Assembly (NCBI RefSeq): GCF_004000945.1
Contig: NZ_BIMF01000028.1
Coordinates: 1 to 46,430, forward strand
Direction: 5' to 3'
Length of the DNA: 46,430 nt
Source of the DNA: Paenibacillus lautus NBRC 15380
GTDB taxonomy: Bacteria > Bacillota > Bacilli > Paenibacillales > Paenibacillaceae
Under the pieces are notes generated by a model. It had not been told where the DNA came from, made no database searches, and saw only the letters and a program-made list of their open reading frames with translations. This document shows positions 7,853-15,335 of this stretch, in pieces (the first letter of the stretch is position 1; each line of letters begins with the position of its first letter). The translations under genes were made by a program, and so were the position numbers.

Positions 7853-7886
7853 AGGGGCTTTTCCTGTACAGGGAAGCCTCTTTTTT
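7853..7886 (+). terminator. Rho-independent terminator
   Basis: AAGGGGCTTTTCC-TGTACA-GGGAAGCCTC followed by TTTTTT. It separates the ArsR-like regulator from the importer operon. Confidence 0.8.
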
Positions 7887-7967
7887 ATTATTTTGATGTA
7901 GGTTTGAAGGTTATAAATTCATTCATTACAAATGTTTTGTTTTAATTAAAAAAATGATAAAAAAGTA

Positions 7968-7996
7968 TTGACGAATGGATTTAGATTGTTTAAAGT
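7968..7996 (+). promoter_or_regulatory. Candidate sigma-A promoter of the importer operon
   Basis: TTGACG (7968-7973), 17-bp spacer, TAAAGT (7991-7996), about 130 bp before the solute-binding protein gene. The long leader up to 8130 contains GGGAGAGGAGAG but no recognisable riboswitch. Confidence 0.5.
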
Positions 7997-8129
7997 TTGG
8001 TTTATCTTTACCAGTTGTTGCTAAATCCAATAATTAAGAGGGAGAGGAGAGCGGTAACGAGAACACTTAACCAACGAAGAATGTAAGCGGAATTTTGTTT
8101 AGTTATATCACTTTATAAGGGGGATTTTT

Positions 8130-9458
8130 ATGAAAACTTCCAAGCTCTATAAAGTCGCATTAGGGATGCTGCTTGTTATGTCATTCGTGTTAAGTGCATG
8201 CTCATTAGGCAATGAAGGTAAAACCGACATCGGAAATGAAAACGCTTCAAAAGAGCCGGAAACCGCTCCCGGTGAGAAAGTCACCATCACCTACTGGAAC
8301 ATGTTCGGCGGAGGTGACGGCGTCATTATGAACGAACTGGTGAAAAAATTTAACGATGAACATAAAGGCAAAATCGAAGTGAAGGCATTGACACAGGATT
8401 GGGGCCAGTTTTATACCAAGCTGCAAACCGCAGTCGCAGGTGGCAATGCGCCTGATCTTGCGGTATCCCATACGTCCAAATTAAGCGAGTTGGTAGAACT
8501 GAAAATCATAGAGCCATTAGATCCATATATCGATTCGATGGGCATTGATCTAAGCGGATTCAATGCAAACATGGTAAACGCAACGTTATTTAACGATCAG
8601 CAATATGCCTTGCCGCTGGATGCTCATCCGCTCATCCTGTATTACAACAAAAAAATATTGCGTGAGTTGAATTTGCTGAACGAAAATGAAAAGCCAATCA
8701 TTGAACCCGGTCCGGAAGGCTTCAACAGCTTTCTGCAAAAAATCAAAGACGGCGTTCCCAAAGGTAATGTGAATATGCTGCTCGGCTCTACAGGCGAGGA
8801 TCCTTACCGGATCTGGTGGGCGCTTTACAACCAGCTTGGAGGAGAGGGCCTGTTTGATGAATCCGGCCAAAAGGTGACGTTAAATAATCTGCAGGGCAAA
8901 CAGGCTGCAGAATATATTAGCAACTGGTTTGAGAGCGGCTTGATACCAAGAAACCTTCCTAAAATCGGCGAGACATTCCAAGCGGGGAAGGGTGCCTTGA
9001 TGCCAACAGGGGTCTGGTTTACGAGCACACTGGAAGGAACAAAAGGACTGGAATTTGGAGCTATTCCTTTCCCGCAAATTTATGATAAGCCTGCAACCTG
9101 GATTGATTCACACAACTTTATTTTGCCGGTCCAGAAAAAAGGACAGGACGAAAACAAGGTAAAAGCATCGATCACGTTTGCAAAATGGGTGACAGACAAC
9201 GCAGCTGAATGGTCCAAGGCCGGGCATATTCCTCCTTCCACAACGGCTGTCGAGTCAGAAGCGTTCAAAAATTTGCCTTATCGCCAGGATTATTTGCAGG
9301 CAGGCAACGATGGTGTATATTTGCCAAGATCTCCAAAAATGTGGCCGGCAAAAGACCAGCTTGTGCAGGCATTAGATACGATCTGGTCTGGTAAAGCACC
9401 TGTCGATAAAGGACTGGACGCAGCGGTACAAAGCATGGAAAAGCTTCTGAAACGATAG
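8130..9458 (+). CDS. Sugar ABC transporter solute-binding lipoprotein (MalE-type, SBP family 1)
   Basis: 442 residues. The N-terminus is a lipoprotein signal, with hydrophobic segment 8-22 and lipobox LSAC giving the lipidated Cys24. The mature part starts with VTITYWNMFGGGDG and contains KFNDEHKGKIEV, GNAPDLAVSHTSKL and ALPLDAHPLILYYNKKIL, a standard order in family-1 sugar binders. It captures a sugar or oligosaccharide outside the membrane and hands it to the two permeases downstream. GGGGGATTTTT precedes ATG 8130. A 13-bp hairpin behind the gene (9471-9503) probably protects the 3' end of its mRNA segment. The substrate is unknown because no enzyme gene is linked. Confidence 0.9.
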   Translation: MKTSKLYKVALGMLLVMSFVLSACSLGNEGKTDIGNENASKEPETAPGEKVTITYWNMFGGGDGVIMNELVKKFNDEHKGKIEVKALTQDWGQFYTKLQTAVAGGNAPDLAVSHTSKLSELVELKIIEPLDPYIDSMGIDLSGFNANMVNATLFNDQQYALPLDAHPLILYYNKKILRELNLLNENEKPIIEPGPEGFNSFLQKIKDGVPKGNVNMLLGSTGEDPYRIWWALYNQLGGEGLFDESGQKVTLNNLQGKQAAEYISNWFESGLIPRNLPKIGETFQAGKGALMPTGVWFTSTLEGTKGLEFGAIPFPQIYDKPATWIDSHNFILPVQKKGQDENKVKASITFAKWVTDNAAEWSKAGHIPPSTTAVESEAFKNLPYRQDYLQAGNDGVYLPRSPKMWPAKDQLVQALDTIWSGKAPVDKGLDAAVQSMEKLLKR

Positions 9459-9470
9459 GCTGTTGCATTT

Positions 9471-9503
9471 GCATCGGAGTTACCGAGGGTGTAACTCCGA
9501 TGC
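9471..9503 (+). promoter_or_regulatory. Intercistronic hairpin after the solute-binding protein gene
   Basis: A perfect 13-bp stem, GCATCGGAGTTAC / GTAACTCCGATGC, with a 7-nt loop and no T-run. Such hairpins after binding-protein genes commonly stabilise the upstream mRNA and reduce read-through, giving more binding protein than permease. Confidence 0.7.
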
Positions 9504-9521
9504 ACTATGGGAGGTTGAATC

Positions 9522-10457
9522 ATGAATCCGGTAACGGTAAAAGATCCTAGTCTGGTTGATATGTCCATAGGCAAGCGAAAAAGAAAGCTGCAGAACGAAT
9601 TGCTGGCAACCGGTTTTCTTGCCCCGTATTTTTTTTTCTTTATTCTCTTTTCGATTGTGCCGATTTTCTACGGACTGTTCGTCAGCTTTCATGATTGGAC
9701 GCTGATTGGCAAAGAAGGCTTTGTCGGCCTTCAAAATTACCTCTATGCACTGAAAGATTCGGATTTCTGGGCTTCTCTTTGGAATACGACCTACTTCGCC
9801 TTAATCTCCACCCCATTTATGATCGTAACGCCTTTCCTGCTTGCCTTAATTCTTGATTCAAAGGTAAAAGGAAAGACCTTTCTGAGAACTGTGTTTTTCA
9901 TGCCAAATGTATTGTCCGTAGCGGTGGTCAGCTTTGTCTGGATATTTCTTCTAGCGCCTTATTCAGGCTTAGTGAACACGGTGCTGCATAATCTCGGGAT
10001 TCTCAGCCCGGAATCCGAAATTTTCTGGTTGAATGAACCGCAGCTTGCCTGGATTTCCATCGTGATGATTACACTTTGGTGGACACAGGGCTTTAACATG
10101 ATCGTGCTACTCGCGGGGCTGCAGGATATTCCTGCTGAACATTACGAGGCAGCGACATTGGATGGAGCCAACGCTTGGCAAAGACTCAAATTTATCACAT
10201 TGCCTGCGATGCGAGGCCTTCTCGTACTGATTACGGTACTTCAAGTAATAGCGTCGTTTAAAGTATTCGGCCAGGTATGGCTGGTTACCCGCGGCGGGCC
10301 AGGGAATGAAACACGGACGATGATTCAATACATTTATGAAACCGGCTTTACCGCCAACGATCTTGGATTATCAACCTCGATGTCATTTATTTTCTTTGTC
10401 TTTCTGACGGTACTTTCATTCTTGCAGTTTAAAATTTTCGGTAAAAAAAGTGATTGA
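9522..10457 (+). CDS. Sugar ABC transporter permease (MalF-type)
   Basis: 311 residues with about six membrane segments, the first at FLAPYFFFFILFSIVPIFYGL. The cytoplasmic EAA loop reads EAATLDGANAWQRLKFITLPA (about 206-226), the docking site for the ATPase. GGGAGG lies 8 bp before ATG 9522. It pairs with the permease at 10470 to form the channel for the sugar bound by the 8130 lipoprotein. No ATPase gene is nearby; in Bacillus such importers share MsmX. Confidence 0.92.
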   Translation: MNPVTVKDPSLVDMSIGKRKRKLQNELLATGFLAPYFFFFILFSIVPIFYGLFVSFHDWTLIGKEGFVGLQNYLYALKDSDFWASLWNTTYFALISTPFMIVTPFLLALILDSKVKGKTFLRTVFFMPNVLSVAVVSFVWIFLLAPYSGLVNTVLHNLGILSPESEIFWLNEPQLAWISIVMITLWWTQGFNMIVLLAGLQDIPAEHYEAATLDGANAWQRLKFITLPAMRGLLVLITVLQVIASFKVFGQVWLVTRGGPGNETRTMIQYIYETGFTANDLGLSTSMSFIFFVFLTVLSFLQFKIFGKKSD

Positions 10458-10469
10458 GGTGATGAGGAA

Positions 10470-11312
10470 ATGGGTGATTTCGCTGGCTCCAAACGGTGGA
10501 CGGGTCCAAAAATACTGCTGCACATCTTAGCTTACGGTTTGGCAACTATCTTTGTCGTTCCGGTGATCTACATGATATTCACATCTCTAAAACCGCAGGG
10601 TAGTGCGATGGGCGATCTGATGGACCGTTTCCTGCCGCCGTTTTCGTTCGAAAACTACGCTTATATTTTTGAGAATGCGCCGGTGATCAAATGGACCATG
10701 AACAGCTTAACCATCGCTGTTATTGTACCTGTACTCAGCTTGGCCATGGCTTCACTCGCCGCATTTGCTTTATCGCGGATCGATTTCAGTTATAAGAAGT
10801 TAGCTTTCTGGCTTATTCTCAGTGGAATGATGATTCCCGGCGAAGCGACGATTGTTTCTTTGTATATGGTAGCTAACAGCTTAGGGATTCTGGATTCCTA
10901 TGCTGCCCTCATTTTGCCGGGTCTCGCTGGACCGCTTGGTGTACTAATCATGAAGCAATTTTTCGACGGGATGCCGAATGAGCTGGTGGAAGCTGCGAAA
11001 ATAGACGGTTGCAGTTTATTTCGGGTGTGGTGGAACATTTTTATTCCATTATCCAAACCGGTGCTGGCTACCTTGATGATCTTTTCTTTCCTAGGCACTT
11101 GGAATGATTTTTTGTGGCCGTTTCTGGCAATTCAATCGGAGGATTTGTTTACGCTTCCCATCGGTATCCCGTTTTTTATGAGCTCATATAACCAGGACGA
11201 AACCTTGCCAATGACGGTGAATGCGTATGCTTCGATCCCGATCATTATCATCTTTATTATTTTCCAAAAGTATATCGTCAAGGGTGTTACGTTATCTGGA
11301 ATTAAGGGTTGA
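10470..11312 (+). CDS. Sugar ABC transporter permease (MalG-type)
   Basis: 280 residues with about six membrane segments. The EAA loop reads EAAKIDGCSLFRVWWNIFIPLSKP, including the C-terminal PLSKP typical of MalG-type partners, and the protein ends with VKGVTLSGIKG, a standard ending. It starts 12 bp after the MalF-type gene, so the two are co-transcribed. A terminator follows at 11391-11449 and closes the operon. No hydrolase or ATPase accompanies it. Confidence 0.92.
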   Translation: MGDFAGSKRWTGPKILLHILAYGLATIFVVPVIYMIFTSLKPQGSAMGDLMDRFLPPFSFENYAYIFENAPVIKWTMNSLTIAVIVPVLSLAMASLAAFALSRIDFSYKKLAFWLILSGMMIPGEATIVSLYMVANSLGILDSYAALILPGLAGPLGVLIMKQFFDGMPNELVEAAKIDGCSLFRVWWNIFIPLSKPVLATLMIFSFLGTWNDFLWPFLAIQSEDLFTLPIGIPFFMSSYNQDETLPMTVNAYASIPIIIIFIIFQKYIVKGVTLSGIKG

Positions 11313-11390
11313 ATAAGAAATTAATAGGTCCTGTAAGAAATTCGAAAGAAAATCCGTATAGAAAAGTTAGGATGTAGTGATAAGCAGCGA

Positions 11391-11449
11391 AAAAAAAGCG
11401 CCGATGGGCTTGGTAAGATGAAATTATCGAGCCCATCGCGCTTTTTTTT
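11391..11449 (+). terminator. Rho-independent terminator of importer operon
   Basis: AAAAAAAGCGCCGATGGGCT pairs with AGCCCATCGCGCTTTTTTTT around a loop of about 20 nt, with one bulge. The symmetric A and T runs suggest it may work in both directions. Confidence 0.8.
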
Positions 11450-11615
11450 ACGAAGCCCTTTACATCGGACAGGATGGCTTAGAGTAGGATGTTGTAGTTT
11501 TACAAGGTTGTTAGTTTTGCGTAAGTTTGATCGATAGGAGCTGGACGATCCTCGGTTTAAGCTTAATTACGAATCCTTAAACAACCTATATGTACGATCT
11601 CAGGAGGCGAAAAAG

Positions 11616-11852
11616 ATGTTAATCATGCAGTTACCATATATTTCGGAACACCTATTAAATATGGCGTTTCGTTCATCGGTCTAGATGCGGATGGCAGGAA
11701 GAGCGCAACGGTCAAAGAACAACCCGTTCGGTGCTGGAGATACGCTGATGTACCGTGACATTTGGGCCGAAATCGATCTGACGCAAATCCGCGAGAAGAG
11801 GAATCGTTCTCTTGAGATTGGAATAAAAGCGATAAAAGCTTTGTTCCAATAA
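11616..11852 (+). pseudogene. Unidentified decayed coding sequence
   Basis: AGGAGG precedes an ATG at 11616 whose own frame closes after 22 codons. Two other frames have gene-like composition: HAVTIYFGTPIKYGVSFIGL up to about 11757, then NPFGAGDTLMYRDIWAEIDL and TQIREKRNRSLEIGIKAIKA up to a stop at 11852. The AEIDLTQIREKR string recalls the C-terminal end of carbon-nitrogen hydrolases (nitrilase superfamily), but this is weak. At least two frameshifts are needed, so it is a relic. Confidence 0.35.
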
Positions 11853-11884
11853 CAAACTAAACTATGTAATCATCAAAACCAATT

Positions 11885-12094
11885 GTTGTCGGGGGACAAG
11901 AACATAGTCCCATTGAAAGTCGCTAAAATAGCGGATTTTTTGTTTTATCGGTACAAATTCTTGTCCCGAGCCAAGGACAAAAACTTGTACCGATTGCCGT
12001 AAAGGACAAGAACATAGTCCAATTACCGATTAGATAAGTATCTATCTAACTATGTTTCCATGCAATTTCATTAAGCTAACGGGCAGGTTAGTTT
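11885..12094. repeat. Composite structured repeat, copy A (full length)
   Basis: The order is: hairpin GGGAC-AAGAACATA-GTCCC (11893-11911); terminator-like hairpin CGCTA-AAA-TAGCG (11921-11933) followed by ATTTTTTG; a 20-nt inverted repeat, ATCGGTACAAATTCTTGTCC and its near-complement (11947-11966 and 11975-11994), around the linker CGAGCCAA; GGACAAGAACATAGTCC (12004-12020); ATTACCGATTAGATAAG; and finally AAGCTAACGGGCAGGTTAGTTT. Copies B (26548), C (28662) and D (46376, cut by the window end) share order and orientation. Loops vary while stems remain paired. Confidence 0.85.
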
Positions 12095-12203
12095 GAAAAG
12101 GAAACAAAGGTAACGATAGCTTAATAAAACCAATAAAGCAGCTGGCCAACGTGATCAGATGATTTTGTTTTAGGCTTTAGCCAGTTGAGTGCGTGAAACA
12201 AAA

Positions 12204-12222
12204 CCACCCGCTACGCGGGTGG
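12204..12222. mobile_element. IS200/IS605-like end hairpin (relic)
   Basis: A perfect 8-bp hairpin, CCACCCGC-TAC-GCGGGTGG, preceded by AAACAAAA, resembles the subterminal hairpins of IS200/IS605 elements. No tnpA or tnpB is present, so only an end would remain. The assignment is by resemblance only. Confidence 0.35.
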
Positions 12223-12231
12223 AGGGATGTC

Positions 12232-12257
12232 TAATGACACAAAAGTGTCAACATTGC
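12232..12257. mobile_element. IS end-like motif ATGACACAAAAGTGTCAACA
   Basis: The sequence ATGACACAAAAGTGTCAACA matches 19 of 20 bases of a motif at 26139-26159. Related motifs follow there at 26231 and 26258, as expected of multiple transposase-binding sites at an IS21-like or Tn7-like end. No intact transposase is adjacent. Confidence 0.4.
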
Positions 12258-12265
12258 ACGAGAGT

Positions 12266-12602
12266 TTACTTTTTGTATCCAATAACTGTACCTATGATAT
12301 CCTTTTTATGAATCGGGCCAAATTTGAAACTATCGACACTTCGCCACCAATTATCGCCTATAACAAAATAATGTTCCTGAGGAATTGTGATTTCATCCCC
12401 ATTCACCTGAATGATACTCAAATGTCCCCTGATCCATCTCATCAATTAAGTTTTCTATTAGTATGGTATCTTCAGGCACATCTTTCATTTCACTAACGTA
12501 ATAAGGAGTCACTGTATCACTAATCGTTTGAGGTGTTGATTCTTGAATATGACAACCGGTTACCAAGAATAACAGGATGAATGCAAACCATACGATTCTC
12601 AT
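12266..12602 (-). pseudogene. Lipoprotein-type signal peptidase I, internally deleted and frameshifted
   Basis: From 12602 the frame reads MRIVWFAFILLFLVTGCHIQ, a lipoprotein signal with Cys in LVTGC, then VSEMKDVPEDTILIENLIDE and MDQG. One extra base shifts the frame. The next frame reads NGDEITIPQEHYFVIGDNWW, RSVDSFKFGPIHKKDIIGTV and a stop at 12266. GDN-x-x-RSxDS-x-FG is the conserved S26 signal peptidase box. The segment that should carry LPGE and the catalytic lysine is missing, so the gene is dead. It belongs to the same subfamily as the partial gene at 1-321. Start is supported by GGGGAAAG upstream. Confidence 0.7.
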
Positions 12603-12659
12603 CTTTCCCCTCCAAGGTATATAAAATTTTATTGAGTTTGCATTAAGAAATCATATCGA

Positions 12660-13302
12660 TCGTCCCCAAAACTCATTGAGGTGGCAATTGCTCACTATAA
12701 TACTACACTACATTCAAGTTTAGGAATAAGCCCCTTAGAAGCTATGGAGCAGAGAATAAAGCATCAGGATATGATTCCACGTCAACTGTTGGAACACGAA
12801 AGGAATGAGGCTATTTTTTTTCCTTACAAGCAAGTCGTATCGTGCAGGGGAATAGCAAGACAGGAAAAAGGTCCCACATTAATTACGAAGGTGTTCCGTA
12901 CACAAGCACTCTGTTAGCTAGAAACTATAGTTTAGTTGGTGAAAAGTTGATTGTCGAGGTAAATATCGATGATATTTCTACCTTGAAAGCTTATCTTTCC
13001 GATGGTCAAGAACTGGATTATTTAAAAGCAAAAGGGGGGGGGGAAGAAAACCGCATTCTTTAAAGACAAGAAAAGTCATCAACAAACTGGTGCGGGATAA
13101 CAAATTAAAATTTGATGATGCATTTTCCCCAATTGATGCGTTTGAAAGTTGGTTAGAAGAGAACTCAACGATACATAAAGGTCCCCGCAACCAATTGGCT
13201 GCTCTTCAAAGATATAAGACAAAAACAATACCTCCGGTGGAGAACACCGATGAGTTTAAAACCGTGTTAAACGATGGTATCGAAGAAGAACTGATCAGTT
13301 AG
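12660..13302 (+). pseudogene. tnsB/tniA-like DDE transposase, C-terminal remnant
   Basis: Only the last third remains, in three frames. The first reads LIEVAIAHYNTTLHSSLGIS then PLEAMEQRIKHQD, the end of the DDE catalytic core in Tn7-like transposases (H-Y-N-x-x-x-H-S-x-L-G-x-S-P). The second, after a shift near 12842, reads HINYEGVPYTSTLLARNYSL then VGEKLIVEVNIDDISTLKAY, the C-terminal beta-barrel. After a run of eight G at 13034-13041 the frame shifts again to TRKVINKLVRDNKLKFDD and DAFESWLEENSTIHKGPRNQ. The catalytic Asp residues are lost. The truncation point lies 60 bp from the start of the broken signal peptidase. The tnsC-like gene follows. Confidence 0.75.
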
Positions 13303-13382
13303 GATGTAATCAATAATATCGAGGATCTGCGGAGCAAATTTAAAACTAATTGCAAAAATAGATGAGTTGGTTGGTGGGAAAA

Positions 13383-14312
13383 ATGAGCAAACAAATCAAT
13401 GAAGTTACAATTTACACAAGACCAGAGGTCCCAATTGGAAGCCATCCAGTAGAAACAGATGATTATCAAATTCCAACAAACGAAATTTTGAAGGTTTTTG
13501 CAGCTGTTTCCCGTTGGATTAGGCTTAGAGTTACAGGGGCAACCATTTACGGGAGACCAAGGTTAGGTAAAACCTGGATGGTAAAATTTCTTGAGAAAAA
13601 TCTTCCGAAAGAAATAGGAATAGAGTTTCCGATCCATCATATTGTCAGTCTTCATTCTAAAATTGCAAAGGAAGAAGAGTTTCTTGAGACGTTATTGATG
13701 GATATGGGGCATGATTTTGCTCTATCAGGAAAAACAAGTGCCAAACGAAACCGTTTACTCTCCTTTTTGTACCAACAGGGAAATGCGAATCGATTTAGAA
13801 TTGTCTTGTTATTTATAGATGAAGCTCAATGTCTAGACGAACAACATTATGAATGGCTTATTGATTATTACAACAAATTAGACAGGTTAAATGTAACTCT
13901 TGTACTAATACTAGTTGAACAAGAGCAGCTCAATGCACAACAATTAGTGTTTAGCCATGGTCATGCCGACCAGATCATCCAAAGATTCATGAACGAAGAA
14001 CATAAGTTTATTGGCATCCGATCACTTGAGGATATCCACGTTTAAAATGCTACGATGAGTTAAGCGAATAACGCTGGGAGCGGGTGGTCATTTACACGAT
14101 ATTACTTTCCGGAAGCTTTCGCTGCAGGCGAAAGGCTGCAAGATTTTTCTAAAGATATATTTGAAACATTTACAACATTACGGCAGAAATACAATCTGAA
14201 AGGCGTATTCGAAGTACCTATGAAAGATATGACGATGGCCGTGAAAATTGTATTATTGGACCATGGAAAAAACAGTTCAAAGCCTCAGTATTGGATTAAG
14301 ATTCAATATTAA
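13383..14312 (+). pseudogene. tnsC/tniB-like AAA+ ATPase, frameshifted
   Basis: From ATG 13383 the frame has a Walker A motif GRPRLGKT (57-64), a Walker B motif VLLFIDEAQ (141-149) and the sensor-1 region LVLILVEQEQL, as in the AAA+ target-selection ATPases TnsC and TniB. It stops at 14045 after GIRSLEDIHV. Two shifts later the sequence continues SFTRYYFPEAFAAGERLQDF, FETFTTLRQKYNLKGVFEVP and MAVKIVLLDHG to a stop at 14312, the natural C-terminal part. It would load the TnsB transposase onto chosen targets. With tnsB truncated and this gene broken the transposon is immobile. A second ATG lies at 13362 without a ribosome binding site. Confidence 0.75.
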
Positions 14313-14350
14313 AAACAAATTATATCATCTCAGAGCAGCGGAAAAATCCT

Positions 14351-14484
14351 AGGTCTTCAAAACAAAAAGGTTAGACCATCATATTGAGGTGATCGCTAAG
14401 CAAGACGTTATTAAGTTAGATAATGACAAACTGGCAGCTGAACAGTATCTTAGAGAGCTTAAAATATTATCGACAATTAAATGA
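14351..14484 (+). other. Unidentified coding remnant
   Basis: A short open frame reads FKTKRLDHHIEVIAKQDVIK and LDNDKLAAEQYLRELKILST before a stop at 14484. Composition looks protein-coding, but I cannot assign it. It lies directly behind the tnsC remnant, so it may belong to a lost third gene of the Tn7-like element or to another cargo gene. Confidence 0.3.
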
Positions 14485-14524
14485 TCGTTGATATACAACG
14501 GGCACACCCCAGTGGTATCCACCA

Positions 14525-14887
14525 ATGTTTGAAGGCGAACAATACGAATTATATGAAAAACTTATGCAGCCTTACTCCACGCGATTGGCGGAGGAACTTC
14601 AAATCAATTCCCTAAGTGAAAACTGCATCCCGTATTTTACCTCGTCGGTCAGGTTCGATATAACTCGATTGCTGGCCATCTCAGAAGATCCGGTCTGGCC
14701 CAGTCGCCGATTTCTTTCGCCAAACGAGTACAGTATGCTAAGGTTCATAGATGGTAATCGTACCCTGAGCAACATCGCAACCATGACAGGGATCGAAGTT
14801 ACCCCTTGTATTAGAGGTATGTGGAATTTATATTTAGATTATAAAGCATCGAGTAGCAACCTTAGGCGAAAGCCATTATTCATATGA
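14525..14887 (+). CDS. Unrecognised 120-residue protein or fragment
   Basis: I do not recognise this frame. It has a helical N-terminal part (YELYEKLMQPYSTRLAEELQ) and a C-terminal stretch FLSPNEYSMLRFIDGNRTLS then NIATMTGIEV, which resembles a small winged-helix module (x-x-L-x-x-I-D-G-x-R-T-x-x-x-I-A-x-x-T-G). No good ribosome binding site precedes ATG 14525, and open sequence runs upstream as TNVRR-like codons, so it may be the 3' part of a larger decayed gene. It sits inside the Tn7-like relic zone. Confidence 0.35.
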   Translation: MFEGEQYELYEKLMQPYSTRLAEELQINSLSENCIPYFTSSVRFDITRLLAISEDPVWPSRRFLSPNEYSMLRFIDGNRTLSNIATMTGIEVTPCIRGMWNLYLDYKASSSNLRRKPLFI

Positions 14888-14925
14888 ATTTTATCAAAAG
14901 TCGTTTCCCTTTCTAATGAAAAGAT

Positions 14926-14942
14926 AGCTAACGGGTAGGATA
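14926..14942. repeat. CTAACGGG repeat relic
   Basis: ATAGCTAACGGGTAGGATA matches the AAGCTAACGGGCAGG end of the repeat family. No flanking hairpin is preserved. Confidence 0.45.
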
Positions 14943-15018
14943 CCCTGATTAATGTGAAAAATTATTTTGTGCGAAAAACCTACTGTATAAAGATATAGAA
15001 CATGGTGCTATTACCGAT

Positions 15019-15204
15019 TTGCTGGTGATGTCTAAACAACGGGTAATTGATGCTGCTTTTAACTGTTCCGACTCTGATGAGGTTGATTGGGAGAGTTTCA
15101 CTCTTCAAGATGCTACAAGGTTTAGACTAATGTCGGTCGCCATTAATACGGTAGCCCAAGGCACTAAACTTAGCCCATATGGCGAAGAACTGAATCATGA
15201 GTAG
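15019..15204 (+). other. Unidentified short coding remnant
   Basis: An open frame reads MSKQRVIDAAFNCSDSDEVD, WESFTLQDATRFRLMSVAIN and TVAQGTKLSPYGEEL. The frame is open upstream (EHGAITDLLV) without a proper start. Its composition is gene-like, but I cannot name the family. It ends 48 bp before a terminator. Confidence 0.3.
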
Positions 15205-15249
15205 CTGTGTATAAGATTTAGTAATAAGTCGTTAAATATTCACCTGTGC

Positions 15250-15281
15250 GAAGAGACCGGCACGCAGCCGATCTCTTTTTG
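15250..15281 (+). terminator. Rho-independent terminator
   Basis: AGAGACCGGC-ACGCA-GCCGATCTCT followed by TTTTTG. The stem contains one mismatch. It closes the relic zone before the converging regulator gene at 15336. Confidence 0.65.
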
Positions 15282-15335
15282 TGTTCTGGAATTGAATTTC
15301 AATTTTGGAACGATGCACGTTCTACTCTCAACCTC

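Noticed and set aside
7759..8129. Riboswitch in the leader of the first importer operon
   Set aside because: Beyond the terminator of the previous gene and a plausible promoter, no conserved aptamer-like pairing was found by eye.
12227..12496. 89-residue plus-strand frame
   Set aside because: It is the antisense of the broken signal peptidase, whose minus-strand motifs (GDN-x-x-RSxDS) are clear.
12660..14312. CRISPR-associated transposon (TnsB/TnsC with Cas)
   Set aside because: No Cas gene, CRISPR repeat or tniQ is visible next to the two broken genes.
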